Assembly: GCA_946800325.1 (NCBI GenBank)
Contig: OX326957.1
Coordinates: forward strand, 26,383,054-26,447,053
Source: Luzula sylvatica
Lineage: Eukaryota; Streptophyta; Magnoliopsida; Poales; Juncaceae
DNA length: 64,000 bases
Reading direction: 5' to 3'
Shown piece by piece: positions 10,442 through 22,933 of this stretch. Each line of letters starts with the position of its first letter. Within the stretch, counting starts at the first letter, position 1. A program made the position numbers and the translations under genes. Below the pieces are notes generated by a model, which saw only the letters and a list, made by a program, of their open reading frames with translations, was not told where the DNA came from and made no database searches.

Positions 10442-11455
10442 CTGCAGATCCGGAATGGCATTTCCTAGGGATCTACGGTGATCCACATCACCGTAATAAT
10501 CAGAACATGTTTAACTACATTCAAGCTACATCCACAGCTAATCCGGAGGTGTGTATAGTAGGCGATTTTAACGCAATCTCATCTCCGGAAGAACGTCAAG
10601 GATATGATACCCCGTGGTTGGATCAAAATAATCGATCTTTTCGACGGATGATCCACGACTCGAGCCTTATCGACCTCGGTCATCAAGGTCCGGCGTATTC
10701 GTGGTGTAATAACCAGTTCAAAGGTACGCTTAAATTTAAAAGACTGGACAGAGTTTTAGCAACGATAGACTGGTGCAACTCCTTTCCTACTGCCACGGTG
10801 TTCCACTTACCCCGCTTTAATAGCGACCATAATCCGATTTGGGTCCGATTAAAGCCTATCATTCCGAACTACACGAATAAATTCAGAATCGAGAATTGGT
10901 GGTTAAAAACAACATCTTTTCAAGAACGCTGTAATGCTCTAAAGCCACAGATTCAAAATATGAATTGGAGCGATACAATAGGCAAAATTACTAGCGATCT
11001 AAAGTTCTGGGCCGCTAAAAACAACAAAAACCCCCAGGAAACTCTGTCCAAAATAGAAGCCCAAATGACTGAAGCCCAATCCCTCCTACCACTTAATCCT
11101 CAGCTCTGGGCCCCCATCGTGTTGACCCTAGAAGCAAACCATAACGAGGCTTTGTACTCCCTGGACACATACTGGCGTCAGCGGGCGAATATCAAATGGG
11201 CATATAACGGGATCTGAATACGAAGTTTTTTCATGCGATTGCTTCTTCTAAACAAAGGTCGAATAAATTGCTAGCCATTAAAGATGAACAAAGCAATTGG
11301 ATAACGGGTCAAAAATAGATAACTTCTCGGTTTGTAGCGCACTATAAGAACCTCTTCGCAACATCCAATCCTGATCCTTTTTCACTTATCGGGGACTCAA
11401 TAATAAATTCCATTCCGAAAATCTCGGCCCAACAGAGTTCGGCCATAGACCTAAG
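10435..11455 (+). pseudogene. LINE ORF2 N-terminal fragment: apurinic-type endonuclease
   Basis: The open part (to 11217) encodes the C-terminal half of the endonuclease/exonuclease/phosphatase domain: IVGDFNAISSPEE, DLGHQGPAYSWCNN, KRLDRVLA and the terminal catalytic-type NSDHNPIW. It continues into the linker that precedes RT. At about 11208-11217 the frame shifts by one base. The family-typical linker (LNTKFFHAIASSKQRSN) continues in the new frame to a TAG at 11316-11318, then resumes up to the copia insertion at 11455. Confidence 0.85.
11451..11455 (+). repeat. Left target duplication CTAAG of the LTR element
   Basis: CTAAG directly precedes the 5' LTR and recurs at 20008-20012 directly after the 3' LTR. 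A 5-bp duplication is standard for Ty1-copia integrase. Confidence 0.93.
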
Positions 11456-12518
11456 TGAAGGAAATACAGTTTCAGGATCAACCGTAAAAGTGTACACAAG
11501 GATAAACGAATGTAAGCGTACATTCGTGGTCATATCTTTCAGTAGGAAAATCCAATTTGAATGGTTCAAATTGGGTTAGATAGATAATAACATTATCTAC
11601 AACCTTCATATAGAAATATATTTCATATGAACGAAGTATCAGTGTCGTTTCTATGAAATACCGAAAGGCTGCAACAGTATGACATACAGTTAGTAAAACA
11701 GTCATAACTTTTGCATACGAACTCCAATTGGGCCAGACCAAATTGGGTCGAGTAGATAATAAGATTATCTACAACTTTCGTGTTGGGTGATTTTCTGTCA
11801 GAGGAATTTACCAATTTCGTATGGACAGAATACTGGACAGATACATGCAACTTTCTGTGTGAAAGAGTGTATATTGGATATACATGTCTTTTGGCCAATC
11901 CTAATCCTATATGATATAAATAGGATTTTTCTCTCTCATCTGGTGTGGTTCATTCAGTTAATTAATTCAGAATATTCCAGAGAATTGTGAGACAACTTTC
12001 TAGAGAGAGAAAGGGTGTAAAGAGAGAGAAACCGTGAAAAGGTGTTTTCCGGTATAGAGAATCAATCAATCGAGCAAGTTCGCCGGTGCATCGTCTAGGC
12101 AGTTGCACCCGCGACCGACGTCTTACGAGTCAAGGTGGATACAAGTAGAGGAGCAACATCTGGGGCTCTTTCGGTTGTGATCGATTCGGAGGAACGAAAT
12201 CTGCCGGAGACGGAAACGAGCGAATCGAGTAACGGGCTGTGGAAGCATGCGGGCATGGAACGCACGAAGACAACCCGAGGCATGTCAAGACGGTGGGAGA
12301 CGTGCGGTATGGGACGTACGGGCTAGTCACCAACGTGACACCGAAGGAAAAGAAGGATGCGAGCGATCAACCCGTCGTGCGTGATCAATTTCACGCTGGT
12401 AATCGTCTATCCTACTTTGCATCGTACCCTCGAAGTCATGGCGTGATCTTGGATTTAGGGAACCGGACCGGGCCTTCATATCCGCTGCGCGGGCCCGGGG
12501 ATGGGTGAATTCCCTACA
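11456..12518 (+). repeat. 5' LTR
   Basis: Runs from TGAAGGAAATACAG to GGGTGAATTCCCTACA. It contains two copies of the box TAGATAATnnnATTATCTA (11581-11599 and 11753-11771), a TATA box near 11915 and a GC-rich 3' part (about 12090-12518). Its partner is at 18945-20007. Confidence 0.95.
11915..11922 (+). promoter_or_regulatory. LTR TATA box
   Basis: TATAAATA, followed about 30 bp later by a CT-rich stretch where LTR transcription would start. The identical site in the 3' LTR is at 19404-19411. It would drive the element and, from the 3' LTR, the downstream LINE RT frame, which remains open from 19990. Confidence 0.65.
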
Positions 12519-12519
12519 G

Positions 12520-12532
12520 TGGTATCAGAGCG
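12520..12532 (+). other. Primer-binding site, initiator-Met tRNA type
   Basis: TGGTATCAGAGC, one base after the 5' LTR, is complementary to the 3' end of initiator methionine tRNA, the usual primer of plant copia elements. Confidence 0.9.
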
Positions 12533-12789
12533 ATCGCCATCGATTCGAGGGTCGAATCATAGTCGTATATTCGATATACGCACGGGTTATCAAAGTTCGT
12601 ACCCGTTTGCATGATGATAGATATAGAGATTCCAATTTCGTTTAAAATCACAAGTAGAATTCACTAGAGATCAATCAAAAGTTGATTGAGAGTATCTAGG
12701 AATTATCGTGAAAAGGTTTCATGATTTATCGTTTCAGAAACGAGCGAAAACGGAAGAAACGGCAAAATCTGCAGAAAATTAGAATACGA

Positions 12790-13560
12790 AGCAGTGAGTA
12801 AAACTATGATAATTTTCAGTGGGAAACTCCAAATTGATTGGATCAAATTGATGTAGTTAGATAATGGGATTATCTATGACTTTGATACAGTAAGTTTTTT
12901 CATTTGAACGAATTATCAGTGTCGTTTTTATGAAATACTGAAAGGGTGTGACTGTTTGACATACAGAGACTAAAACGTCCGTAGATGTCGCATCGAAACT
13001 CCAATTGAGTCCAATCCAATTGGGTTAGTTAGATAATAAGATTATCTAGAAGTTTCGTGCACGTTCAAAGTCGGTTGGAACAATTTAATATTTTCGTTTC
13101 AACAGAATACTGAAAAGGTGTCTGTAGTTTTCTGGTTGAAAAGGTGTCTATTGGATATACTTACCTTTTCGTTTGTCCGTATTTTACCAAAACTGGTATA
13201 ACTTTCAGTAGGAAACTCCGATTTGAATGGTTCAAGTTGGGTTAGTTAGATAATGAGATTATCTAAAACTTTCATGTTGTAATATATTTCATTTGAGCGA
13301 AGTATCAGTGTTGTTCGAATGAAATACCGAAAGGTTGCGACAGTTCGACATATAGTCAGTAAAACGGCCGTAACTTTCGGGTCCGAACTCCAATTGGGCT
13401 GGGCCAAATTGGGTTGGATAGATAATAATATTATCTACAATTTTCGTGTTAGTTGATTTTCTGTCAGAGGAATTTACCATTTTCGTTCTGACAGATTACT
13501 GAAAGGGTGTATGCAGTTTTCTGTTTGAAAAGGTGTATATGAGATATACATACATTTAGG
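12790..13560 (+). repeat. LTR-derived repeat array inside the copia element
   Basis: Four diverged copies of a roughly 170-220 bp module resemble the 5' third of the LTR. Each includes AACTCCAATT, the TAGATAATnnnATTATCTA box (12858-12876, 13030-13048, 13247-13265, 13419-13437) and, in most copies, a following TCAGTGT(C/T)GTT...GAAATAC motif. They carry far more differences among themselves than the two LTRs do, so they arose before the present insertion. No coding frame spans them. Confidence 0.75.
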
Positions 13561-15120
13561 CCTATCTTTATCTCTAATCAATTAATTCAATCATACTAGC
13601 ATATTAGATAATTAATTATTTAGAATAATTAGTCTCCCAAAATAAATCATATGCATTTAGAAATCTTGTGATAGTGATATAATATGATTATGTCACGAAT
13701 TATTTAAACATGAATGTCATGATCCCTCATAATATTTAAGTCGTGGAAATGCCTTCCATATCATCAACCATCGAAATTGGTATCACAATATGTCTGTTTC
13801 TAGGCCTTCGTCATGCACACATGTTGATGGTATTAATGGGTGGCAAGCGTTAAATGGGGACTTACGTGTTTCTAGGCCTTCGTCATGCACGTGAGTAGTT
13901 CATTTGAGCGATACGTTTGATATGGTTATGACTTAACCGTCCAAACCAATCCGATTGGAGTTCGGGGCATAGTTAGAATGCACACACGGAACTGGGATTG
14001 TATGTGATACGATCCATCACCGAAATTCTAAAAGGTTCGAGAGTCGCATATGATGCGATTGGATTATATCCTACCTAAATAAGCGAGATCCCACTCGATA
14101 GGCCTTCGTCACTTGTGGGAGGATTGCGAAATATGGATCTCGGGTGTTATGGACTTGGAGTCCCGTATCGGTATGAGGGTTATCGATTCGATAAAATAAC
14201 ACTATCATATAATCATCATATAAGCATATAGATTAAGTACGCACGGTTAGGAGCTTAATCTTCATCATCCGTTTAGAATTATGTTTTCAAGCAAACACCA
14301 AATATATATCGATGAGATCGATATGATAGATGGCTTTTGGGTCGGAATTACCGTAATTAACCTTGATAGTCAAAGAATAGTTCTTAGACTTAAAGGAACG
14401 TGTTGGACACGGATATGGTAAATTCGGGACTCAAGGCTTTGGCTTTAGATAAAGCCGGGTTCGATACACTTTAAGAAGGAATCGAACAATATTACGTGCC
14501 TTGTGGTCGCATGTATAGACGCAGATTTCTCAAAATTGTTTTGAGAATTCGGGTGTATATGAAAGTAAAACGCAACGCTCAAGAAATAGTTTCAAGAGCT
14601 AGAGCGCATTGAATGGTTCAATGCAGCTCAAAGCGTAGATTAATTCTGAGACGCCTTATGGGTCTTTGATTAACACTCGTGTGTTGATGGTACGAGATTT
14701 GATCTTCGTGACCGAATATCATATGCATTCGATAGATAAGTCGATCCCGAAATTGCATGTGATGCGATGTAAATTTGAATAGGAGATGCTTAGAGTGTCC
14801 GGGGAATCCAAAGCATAGAGATGCGTGGATGTCCTTGTAATTCAAGGATGAGATCGAAAGAAATAAATGTCTAAGGGTATTCTGAAAAGAAAAAAAAATT
14901 TCCAAACAGAAAGTTCGGACAAGGAGTTGTCCAAAATAATGACTCAAAGAACGGTGAAATCCGAGGAGGATTAAACCTAGAAGTTGATTGCTTCTTTTGG
15001 CGTTGCCGTCATGGCCATATAAACGAGATACGCGTATCTAGATTCCATATGATGGATTGCTAGAATCAATCGAATTAGATTCAATTGATTAAATGCGATA
15101 CTTATTTATTAGGCAAGACG
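13561..15120 (+). other. Copia internal region, gag-side remnant
   Basis: No sustained frame. A faint CCHC-like stretch (CFFWRCRHGH, near 14989) may be what is left of a gag zinc knuckle. The rest has no recognisable coding content. Confidence 0.4.
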
Positions 15121-17750
15121 ACAAAGGGCATTATTCTCCAAAGGTTGGAGAAAGATCCAACGAATTATTGGAAATTACATTCAGATGTAAATGTTCCGAT
15201 AAGTTCCAAGGCAAGAGGAGGCTATCGGTATTTTGTTACGTTTACGGACGGTTAAAGTAGATACGGTAATATCTGTTTAATGCGTGCCGAAGCTGATACT
15301 TTTGAAAGGTTCAATGAGTTTCAAAACGAAATACAAAATCGACTTAGCAAGAAAATCAAAGCCCTTTGATAGGATCGAGGAGGCAAGTATTTGAGCTACG
15401 CAATTCGATAGGATCGAAGATGCGATATTTGAGTTATAAATATTGATTATCATTCATGATTGTGAAATCGTTTCACGATTATTTTCATTCCGGAACATTG
15501 AGATGTGTCCGAAAAGAGGAATTGAACGCATGTTGCACATGGTTCGATAAATGATATGTCAAACGGATCTCCCAAAAATGTTTTGGGGATACGCCCTTGA
15601 GACAGCGGCACTAATGAATGGTTGCATATATGATATGGACCATAAACCTTCTAATCGGTACAAAAGACGCCATATTAGATATGGGTCGGAATGGTTCCGA
15701 AGTTGTCATTTGTACAGATTTGTGGACGTGAGTATATTTCGAAATTTGTTTCGGTTAAACTCAATCCCAAATCTGAAAATTATTCGTTTATGACATATAT
15801 CCTTAAGGAAACTAAAGGGTATTAGTTCTAACGTCCCGACGAAAATAAGATTTTCGTGGCTCGAAGAGATGCCTTCTTGGAGGAGGACTCGATGCGCACA
15901 AGTTTGAAACTTGATGTTGCTAATCTCTATGCGGGCTAGTGGGAGTAGAATAAATCTCGAAAGAGTTCGAGATCCGAAAATGAACATTGTACCGATGAAT
16001 GTTGACACGACTTCATCAAGAGTTGATGAATACGAGTCGAACACACAAAGGAATTATTTGTAGATCAAGTAGGCTATATCATAAGCCGGTAAATATGGAT
16101 TTACCATGGCTAATGATGATAGATCGAAATCATATGATGATTCGATATCCTACAGGGATGCTATGAAAGGTTGATTCCACATGACATGATGTCATGAATT
16201 CTGAGATTCGATCCGTGTAAAATTATCAAGTTTAGAACTTGATTTCATTACTTTCCGGGTTAGACCCATGAAAAGACAATGGGTTTTCAAGATGAGAACC
16301 GACACGGATAGGAATACGCATATATGCAAAGCGAGGCTCGTAGCGAAGAGTTTCAAGAATTTCATAGTCGGACTATGAAGAAACGTTTTCGCATGTTGTC
16401 ATGCTTTCACATTCTCGAAATTCTGCTTGACATGGTCGCGTATTATGACTATGTGATGTGGCAAAATGGATGTCAAAACCGAATTTCTTGACAGAAATTT
16501 TATGAAAGGATGTGTACTTGACACAACCTTACGGTTTTGTCGATTCATAAGAATCGGGGAAAAGATATGCACGCTTTAATGATCCATATGATGGATTAGA
16601 GAAATCTTCTCGGAATTGGAATATTCGTTTTGATGAAGTTATAAACTGCTATAACATTGTCGGAACGAATGGAAACTTTGTGTACACATGAAGGTTAGTG
16701 GGAGCCACGTTATATTTCTTGTAAAGACACAAAATTTAGGCGAGACCGCTTATGAATTAAGCGTGAAGATCTATATGATAGATCTAAGAAGTTCCTCGTT
16801 TTATATTATAGCACGTATATCGACATATTGTTGAAAAATGTTTTCAACATATAACTCCTTGGCGGAGTTAAATAGAGATGTCGAATGGCAGAAATTTTCT
16901 ACAGTTCGATGTGAGACATCAAGCAGGGCGAAAATAAAAATATGATGCTTTACATTCGATGTGAGGATCTATTATATCTGTCATGATATGTATGTGGCTA
17001 TATGTCGTATAGATGAAGCGTCTAATTCACCGTCAATAAAATCCAAGGAATCACACGAGTTTGAATGTAATGCGATTACATGAGACTAACTCTTGTGAAT
17101 GTATAATGGTTATACATATATATATATATACATAATGGTTATGTATATTTAAATTCATCGGGATTTGTATTGATAACGGTGAATGTTATCCTTGAATACT
17201 TTACAAAAGAATTCAGGATTTTATTTTATCTATAATGGTGTGGAGGACGTGTTGGTTATAAAGAGTTATAACAACGACAGTTTCCAAAGATTTAGCACGT
17301 CCAAATATGTAGCACGACTTTCGATCACAAAGTGTGTACATGATTTGCTTAAACGAAAACATGGTTATGTGGAAAGGTTCCACATGACCAATAATGATTC
17401 TATTTACGGGGCGAGTATATTGTGGTTATGAATCACAACAGGAAGCGGTATGGATCAAGGATACATGACCAAACTCGAGTAGTCACGAGTTATCGGATTT
17501 ATGGTTGTATATTGCGTGACACGCAATAGTACAAGCCAAAAATGCCGAGGTCACAACCACTTCTGGCCAATACTCAGAAAATTTCATTGATCCATGAAAT
17601 TTTATGAAATGATGTGATCGTAGATATTGGAAATGTTCCAAACCTGATGTTGATTAACACTAACGGCAACGTGCGGACCCGTTTACAAAACCGCTCTCTC
17701 TAGTCGCGCGTGACTGTCATGCGATGACTATGGGTATGGAGATACCTAGA
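15121..17750 (+). pseudogene. Decayed copia pol: integrase, reverse transcriptase and RNase H remnants
   Basis: Short islands in shifting frames match copia pol order. Integrase core pieces lie near 15220-15360 (GYRYFVTF, then a stop). The integrase C-side lies at 15555-15620 (MFWGYALETAALM). RT pieces lie near 16260-16740 (QMDV-type and SRNWNIRFDEV). A Gly-Ser-rich RT tail (VSGSH) and RNase H-side scraps run to about 17700. Multiple stops and frameshifts separate every island and the catalytic YVDD region is not intact. No functional enzyme can be made. Confidence 0.75.
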
Positions 17751-18933
17751 GGAGGAAGAAGAGAGTAGAGTGTAGTTATCTAATACGATAGTCCTCGCAG
17801 GTTGTGGGTATGGAGATACCCATAGGTAAACGTTGTATCACCCAAATACTTAATCCGTATGAATGCATCCCTTTTAAAAATTTTGTTTACTTAAATTTTC
17901 ATGCATTCACCTTATATGAAAACTGTGTGCGGGGTTGTGTAATATGATTACATGAACCTTGATTTGAACTTGTGTGGACGTCGACATGGTTGAGGACCAT
18001 GTGCAGCGAAACCGTCACACTTAAAGTTTCATTTCTAAACATCCCTAGTCGCGGGTCAGTTTGCTTAAGAGAGAAGCATTTCTATTACAAGGGAATAGAC
18101 TAAACGCGTACACTAGTACGTTAGCCGAGGAGATGATTATGTTTTGCTAATCATAGGACAAAGGTGTTTGTCGAATCGGGAACGTAGATATATGCTAGGT
18201 GACATATATTGGATATGACCGAAGCCGCGAGACCATGACATGGTTTAGTCATTATAGATGGACTCGCGACGAGTAGGGTATTAGGTTCTTCATACTTGAG
18301 GGGACCATTGATTGCGTTACGTGCGTAACACAATGCTTTGATATGATCTTACGCTCACCGTAACAGGGAGTTAAAACGGTCATCATTGGGTATTGTCCGA
18401 AACACGAAATTCAATGTGAGTCTCCAAGATAGGAATTGTTTATTCCGAAAGGAAGAGATATCTCTTTGGCCACTCGATGAATTGATTAACGAAAACTGTG
18501 GCCACAGTCAATGATATTAACGGTTAATATCGATTGAAATTTGTTAACTCAATTCGGACTCGAGGAATAAGTACAGTTAATCAAAATATAAGGATGACTA
18601 TAACCATGCCTTTTGATTAACGGATATCGCTAACAAGAGAACTAATGACCGCTATTCGAGATAGGCACAATGATCACAATCATTCTTCGTGTTAACATGG
18701 GTAGCCATGATGGAGTGACTAGATCCCGCTTATGGGCTTGTAGTGCTATGGAAACAGCCTACTGCCATCGTTAACCGAACCTACCTGGTCACACAACAAG
18801 TCGTACTAAGTCGGGCTTGATTATAAAATTGGCACATAAGATGTGCGTAGCTTGGTATTTGATACGCGAGCTATATTCTCTAAAATCATGCATATTGGAT
18901 ATGCATGAGTACCTTTTAGTTAGATCTGAAATT

Positions 18934-18944
18934 GAGTGGGAGAC
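18934..18944 (+). other. Polypurine tract
   Basis: GAGTGGGAGAC lies immediately 5' of the 3' LTR, in the standard position for plus-strand priming. Confidence 0.75.
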
Positions 18945-20007
18945 TGAAGGAAATACAGTTTCAGGATCAACCGTAAAAGTGTACACAAGGATAAACGAAT
19001 GTAAGCGTACATTCGTGGTCATATCTTTCAGTAGGAAAATCCAATTTGAATGGTTCAAATTGGGTTAGATAGATAATAACATTATCTACAACCTTCATAT
19101 AGAAATATATTTCATATGAACGAAGTATCAGTGTCGTTTCTATGAAATACCGAAAGGCTGCAACAGTATGACATACAGTTAGTAAAACAGTCATAACTTT
19201 TGCATACGAACTCCAATTGGGCCAGGTCAAATTGGGTCGAGTAGATAATAATATTATCTACAACTGTCGTGTTGGGTGATTTTCTGTCAGAGGAATTTAC
19301 CAATTTCGTATGGACAGAATACTGGACAGATACATGCAACTTTCTGTGTGAAAGAGTGTATATTGGATATACATGTCTTTTGGCCAATCATAATCCTATA
19401 TGATATAAATAGGATTTTTCTCTCTCATCTGGTGTGGTTCATTCAGTTAATTAATTCAGAATATTCCAGAGAATTGTGAGACAACTTTCTAGAGAGAGAA
19501 AGGGTGTAAAGAGAGAGAAACCGTGAAAAGGTGTTTTCCGGTATAGAGAATCAATCAATCGAGCAAGTTCGCCGGTGCATCGTCTAGGCAGTTGCACCCG
19601 CGACCGACGTCTTACGAGTCAAGGTGGATACAAGTAGAGGAGCAACATCTGGGGCTCTTTCGGTTGTGATCGATTCGGAGGAACGAAATCTGCCGGAGAC
19701 GGAAACGAGCGAATCGAGTAACGGGCTGTGGAAGCATGCGGGCATGGAACGCACGAAGACAACCCGAGGCGTGTCAAGACGGTGGGAGACGTGCGGTATG
19801 GGACGTACGGGCTAGTCACCAACGTGACACCGAAGGAAAAGAAGGATGCGAGCGATCAACCCGTCGTGCGTGATCAATTTCACGCTGGTAATCGTCTATC
19901 CTACTTTGCATCGTACCCTCGAAGTCATGGCGTGATCTTGAATTTAGGGAACCGGACCGGGCCTTCATATCCGCTGCGCGGGCCCGGGGATGGGTGAATT
20001 CCCTACA
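18945..20007 (+). repeat. 3' LTR
   Basis: Same length as the 5' LTR and about 99.3% identical by eye. It is followed by the CTAAG target duplication at 20008-20012. Its last 18 bases supply an ATG (19990) in frame with the downstream LINE RT frame. Confidence 0.95.
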
Positions 20008-20012
20008 CTAAG

Positions 20013-22695
20013 CCCGAGCCCGGAAGAAATCCTCAAGATTGCTCTAACAATAGAGCCTGACAAGGCCACATGGCCCGACGGCCTGTCAGGTCATTTCTTC
20101 CATACAAACTGGAATTTAATTGGGCCTGCGGTTATTGCTATGACCCAATCCTTTTTCACTACAGGCCTACTACCTCACAATATAGGTTTAGCAAATATCT
20201 GTTTCATTCCGAAAATCCCCAACCCGGAACAAATTACTGATTACAGACCTATCTCGATATGCAATTTTAGCTATAAACTGATAGCAAAATTGCTCAGCCA
20301 GCGAATCAAAACAGTACTCCCGGAACTCATTTCTCTAAATCAGACAGCTTTTATTCACGGGAGACTAATCACAGATAATATCATAGTTATGAAGGAAGTT
20401 ATTCATTCTTTAATGTCTTCTAAGAATAACAAATCAGAATTCATAATTAAGCTGGATCTTAGCAAAGCCTTCGACAGAATTGAATGGTCCTTCATCCTAG
20501 ATACCCTAAAAGCTTTCGGATTTGGAAATAATTTCATCCAACTCATCAGATCCTGTCTTCAATCTGCGCGCTGCTCGATTAGCATTAATGGTCAACGGGG
20601 TAGCAGCTTCTTCATGCCAGCAAGAGGATTAAGGCAGGGGTGTCCGTTATCACCCTTCCTCTTCGTCTTTGCTACACCGATGACTCACCTCATGTATGCA
20701 GACGACCTAGTGCTCTTCGGCGAAGCATCCATTAATGAAATAACCCGTTATAAACAAATCATTTCCAAATTCGAAGCAATCTCGGGCCAACGGATAAATA
20801 AGGAGAAGTCAATTATCTGGTTTAGCAACTCCACAAATCAGAACACACAAAACCAAATAATCCAGAGTTTGGGTGCTAGACGAGCACAACAAGGGGAAAG
20901 ATACTTTGGCATTTTCCTATACTGGGGGCGAAATAGGAATGAACATCTAAATTACATCATCGATCAGTTTCAATCAAGGCTCAACGGTTGGAAAAGAAAT
21001 ATCTTAAATCAGGCGGGAAGAATAATTTTGATACAATCGGTGCTAACATCTCTTCCACTATACACAATGGCAACGACTCGATTACCAGTAGGCATTCTTA
21101 ACAAGCTGACATCGATCATAAAACGCTTCTTCTGGTCAAATAAAGACTCGACCAACTACATGTCTCTAACCCGCTGGGATAACATCTCTAAAGCAAAGGA
21201 TTTGGGAGGTTTGGGTATCAGAGATTTGGAATGCGTTAATAAAGCTCAAATCTTGAAATTAGCATGGAGGTTGAATACCGGGGAACAAGCGCTATGGATC
21301 GATATAATAAAATCTAAATATTATCCAACCACAACCTTTTTCCACACCAATAGATACCAAAACTCCTCTTCCACTTGGAAAGCCATCTTCTCAATTAGGA
21401 AAGATGTAGCGGAAAACGCAATATGGCAACTTGGAAATGGTAAACTGGCTCCATCGATCGGAAGTCCATGGTTTGCAAACTGGGACAATTTCAGTCCAGC
21501 AAATTCTGCGCATAGATCGCTAAAAGTGGAGGACATTTTTAACCATCAAGATAATACATGGATGATCAATGAACTCCAAATCTTATTTGGACCCGAAAGC
21601 CTTAACAATATCATGTTGGTGGATTATAGGCCACTAAATAGATCGGGCCAACAGGATCAACTAATTTGGATTGGAAGCCCATCAGGAAAATTAGATATGA
21701 AGGAGGCCTACCATTTTTATTCCTCAAAAAAATTCGGGCCACCAATTAAATCCCCTGTTGATATATGGCTATGGAGTTTTAAATCCACACCCCACAAAAT
21801 AAAAATTCTGCTTTGGAAAATTCTACACAATGCAGTCCCCACGAAAGTGACACTGCACAGGCGAATCGATTCGATAAGCCCCATGTGTCCAATTTGCTCA
21901 ATTCACTCAGAAACCGTCTTCCACCTCTTTTTCGAATGCCTGCACGCCAAACAAACATGGAGTGCGTTGAGTCCCCTGCCACGGTTACCCTCGTCCCAAA
22001 CTGATCTGATAGCAAACTTAAAATCAAACACACTGACAAACCCTCTTTTCATCTTTGTGCTATGGGAGATATGGATCGCTCGAAATACAAAAATCTTCAA
22101 AGATCTTACTCCCTCAGCCCAAACCACGCTAGCTAAGGCTATCAGAAATTACCGACTGAGCAATCAATCACAAGAAGCGTACCGCATAATCAACAAACAC
22201 AGATTACAGCTGCCACACTCACAACCCACCACGCACACCAATTCCGATCTACAATGCTGGACTGACGCTTCTCTTAATCACAAAGGCAACTCGGGTTACT
22301 CTTTCATTTTAAAGGATGCTCATGGTAACCTAAAATGGATTGCAATGAAGACATCAGTAGATACTGATATCCTGAGCGCTGAATTTCACGCACTAGAACT
22401 TGCATCAAGGTTCGTCTTTCTTAATTTTAATTCATTATCTTGCTCTTTTTTCTCAGATTCAGAACTGGTTTCTATTATGCAATCTTCCACGGATATCAAT
22501 GAGGTTCAAGTCTCCAAATGGTCGGCACTTCAAAGAGCTAAAGACTGTGTCTTATGGAAAAGTCGTCTCAAGGACCCAACTTACAGCTTTTGCGGCAGAG
22601 TCCAAAACGAGGAAGCAGATAGACTCGCTAATTTAGCTAGAATCTTCGGTATCACACACGAAGATAACTCCTGGCCGTTCCTGTGTTCTTCATAA
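20013..22695 (+). pseudogene. LINE ORF2 C-terminal part: reverse transcriptase, zinc-binding and RNase H domains
   Basis: An open frame of about 890 codons. RT motifs in order: FIPKIPNPEQITDYRPIS, QTAFIHGRLITDNI, LDLSKAFDRIEW, GLRQGCPLSPFLFVF and MYADDLVLF (YADD at 20695-20706). Sequence between FVF and YADD is shorter than in intact plant LINEs, by roughly 25 residues, pointing to an in-frame deletion next to the catalytic loop. A zf-RVT domain follows (KILLWKILHNAVPTK, CPIC, HLFFEC). Then comes a plant-type RNase H (WTDASL, SAEFHALELA, FSDSELV, NEEADRLANLAR). The frame stays open upstream into the 3' LTR to an ATG at 19990. With the endonuclease half cut off, it cannot support normal retrotransposition. 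Confidence 0.9.
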
Positions 22696-22933
22696 TCTGC
22701 TCGTGCGGGAACTTTTAATGGAATTAGGTTATTTCCGTTTCTGTTTTTCCTTTGCTTTATTACTTTCTCATTAGGTACTTTTATAATATTTATGGTTTGT
22801 AATATATTTATTTACTGTTTTTCTTTTAATATTCTGTTTTACGAGATGTAATCAAGACATTGTACCACTCTTTTTTCTATTAACGCGTAACACCCACGGG
22901 TTTCTCTCAAAAAAAAAAAAAAAACAATGAATA

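Larger units (their letters stand above)
11456..20007 (+). mobile_element. Ty1-copia-type LTR retrotransposon, coding-defective, 8,552 bp
   Basis: Two 1,063-bp LTRs (11456-12518 and 18945-20007) begin TG and end CA, are flanked by CTAAG, and enclose a primer-binding site (12520-12532) and a purine tract (18934-18944). By eye the LTRs differ at 7 positions (about 0.7%), so insertion is recent. The internal region keeps copia pol fragments in the order integrase, RT, RNase H, but with many stops and deletions. It is best read as a non-autonomous copy moved by enzymes from elsewhere. Confidence 0.92.
10257..22922 (+). mobile_element. 5'-truncated L1-type LINE, split by a copia-type element
   Basis: The endonuclease C-terminal part (10442-11455) and reverse transcriptase/RNase H part (20013-22695) are halves of one non-LTR element, separated by the LTR element at 11456-20007. 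The LINE ends in a poly-A tail near 22909-22922. The flanks AACAATGAATA at 10246-10256 and 22923-22933 form a probable 10-11 bp target duplication. Without the inserted element the LINE is about 4.1 kb. It is dead: it has a 5' truncation, a frameshift near 11210, a TAG at 11316-11318 and an internal RT deletion. Confidence 0.88.

Noticed and set aside
12095..12508. Small proteins encoded in the LTR (also repeated in the 3' LTR)
   Set aside because: The frames lie in the GC-rich LTR 3' part, overlap on both strands and show no domain. They recur only because the LTRs are duplicates.
15551..15793. An 80-codon frame as an independent gene
   Set aside because: It contains the copia integrase motif WGYALETAALM and is a surviving scrap of decayed pol.
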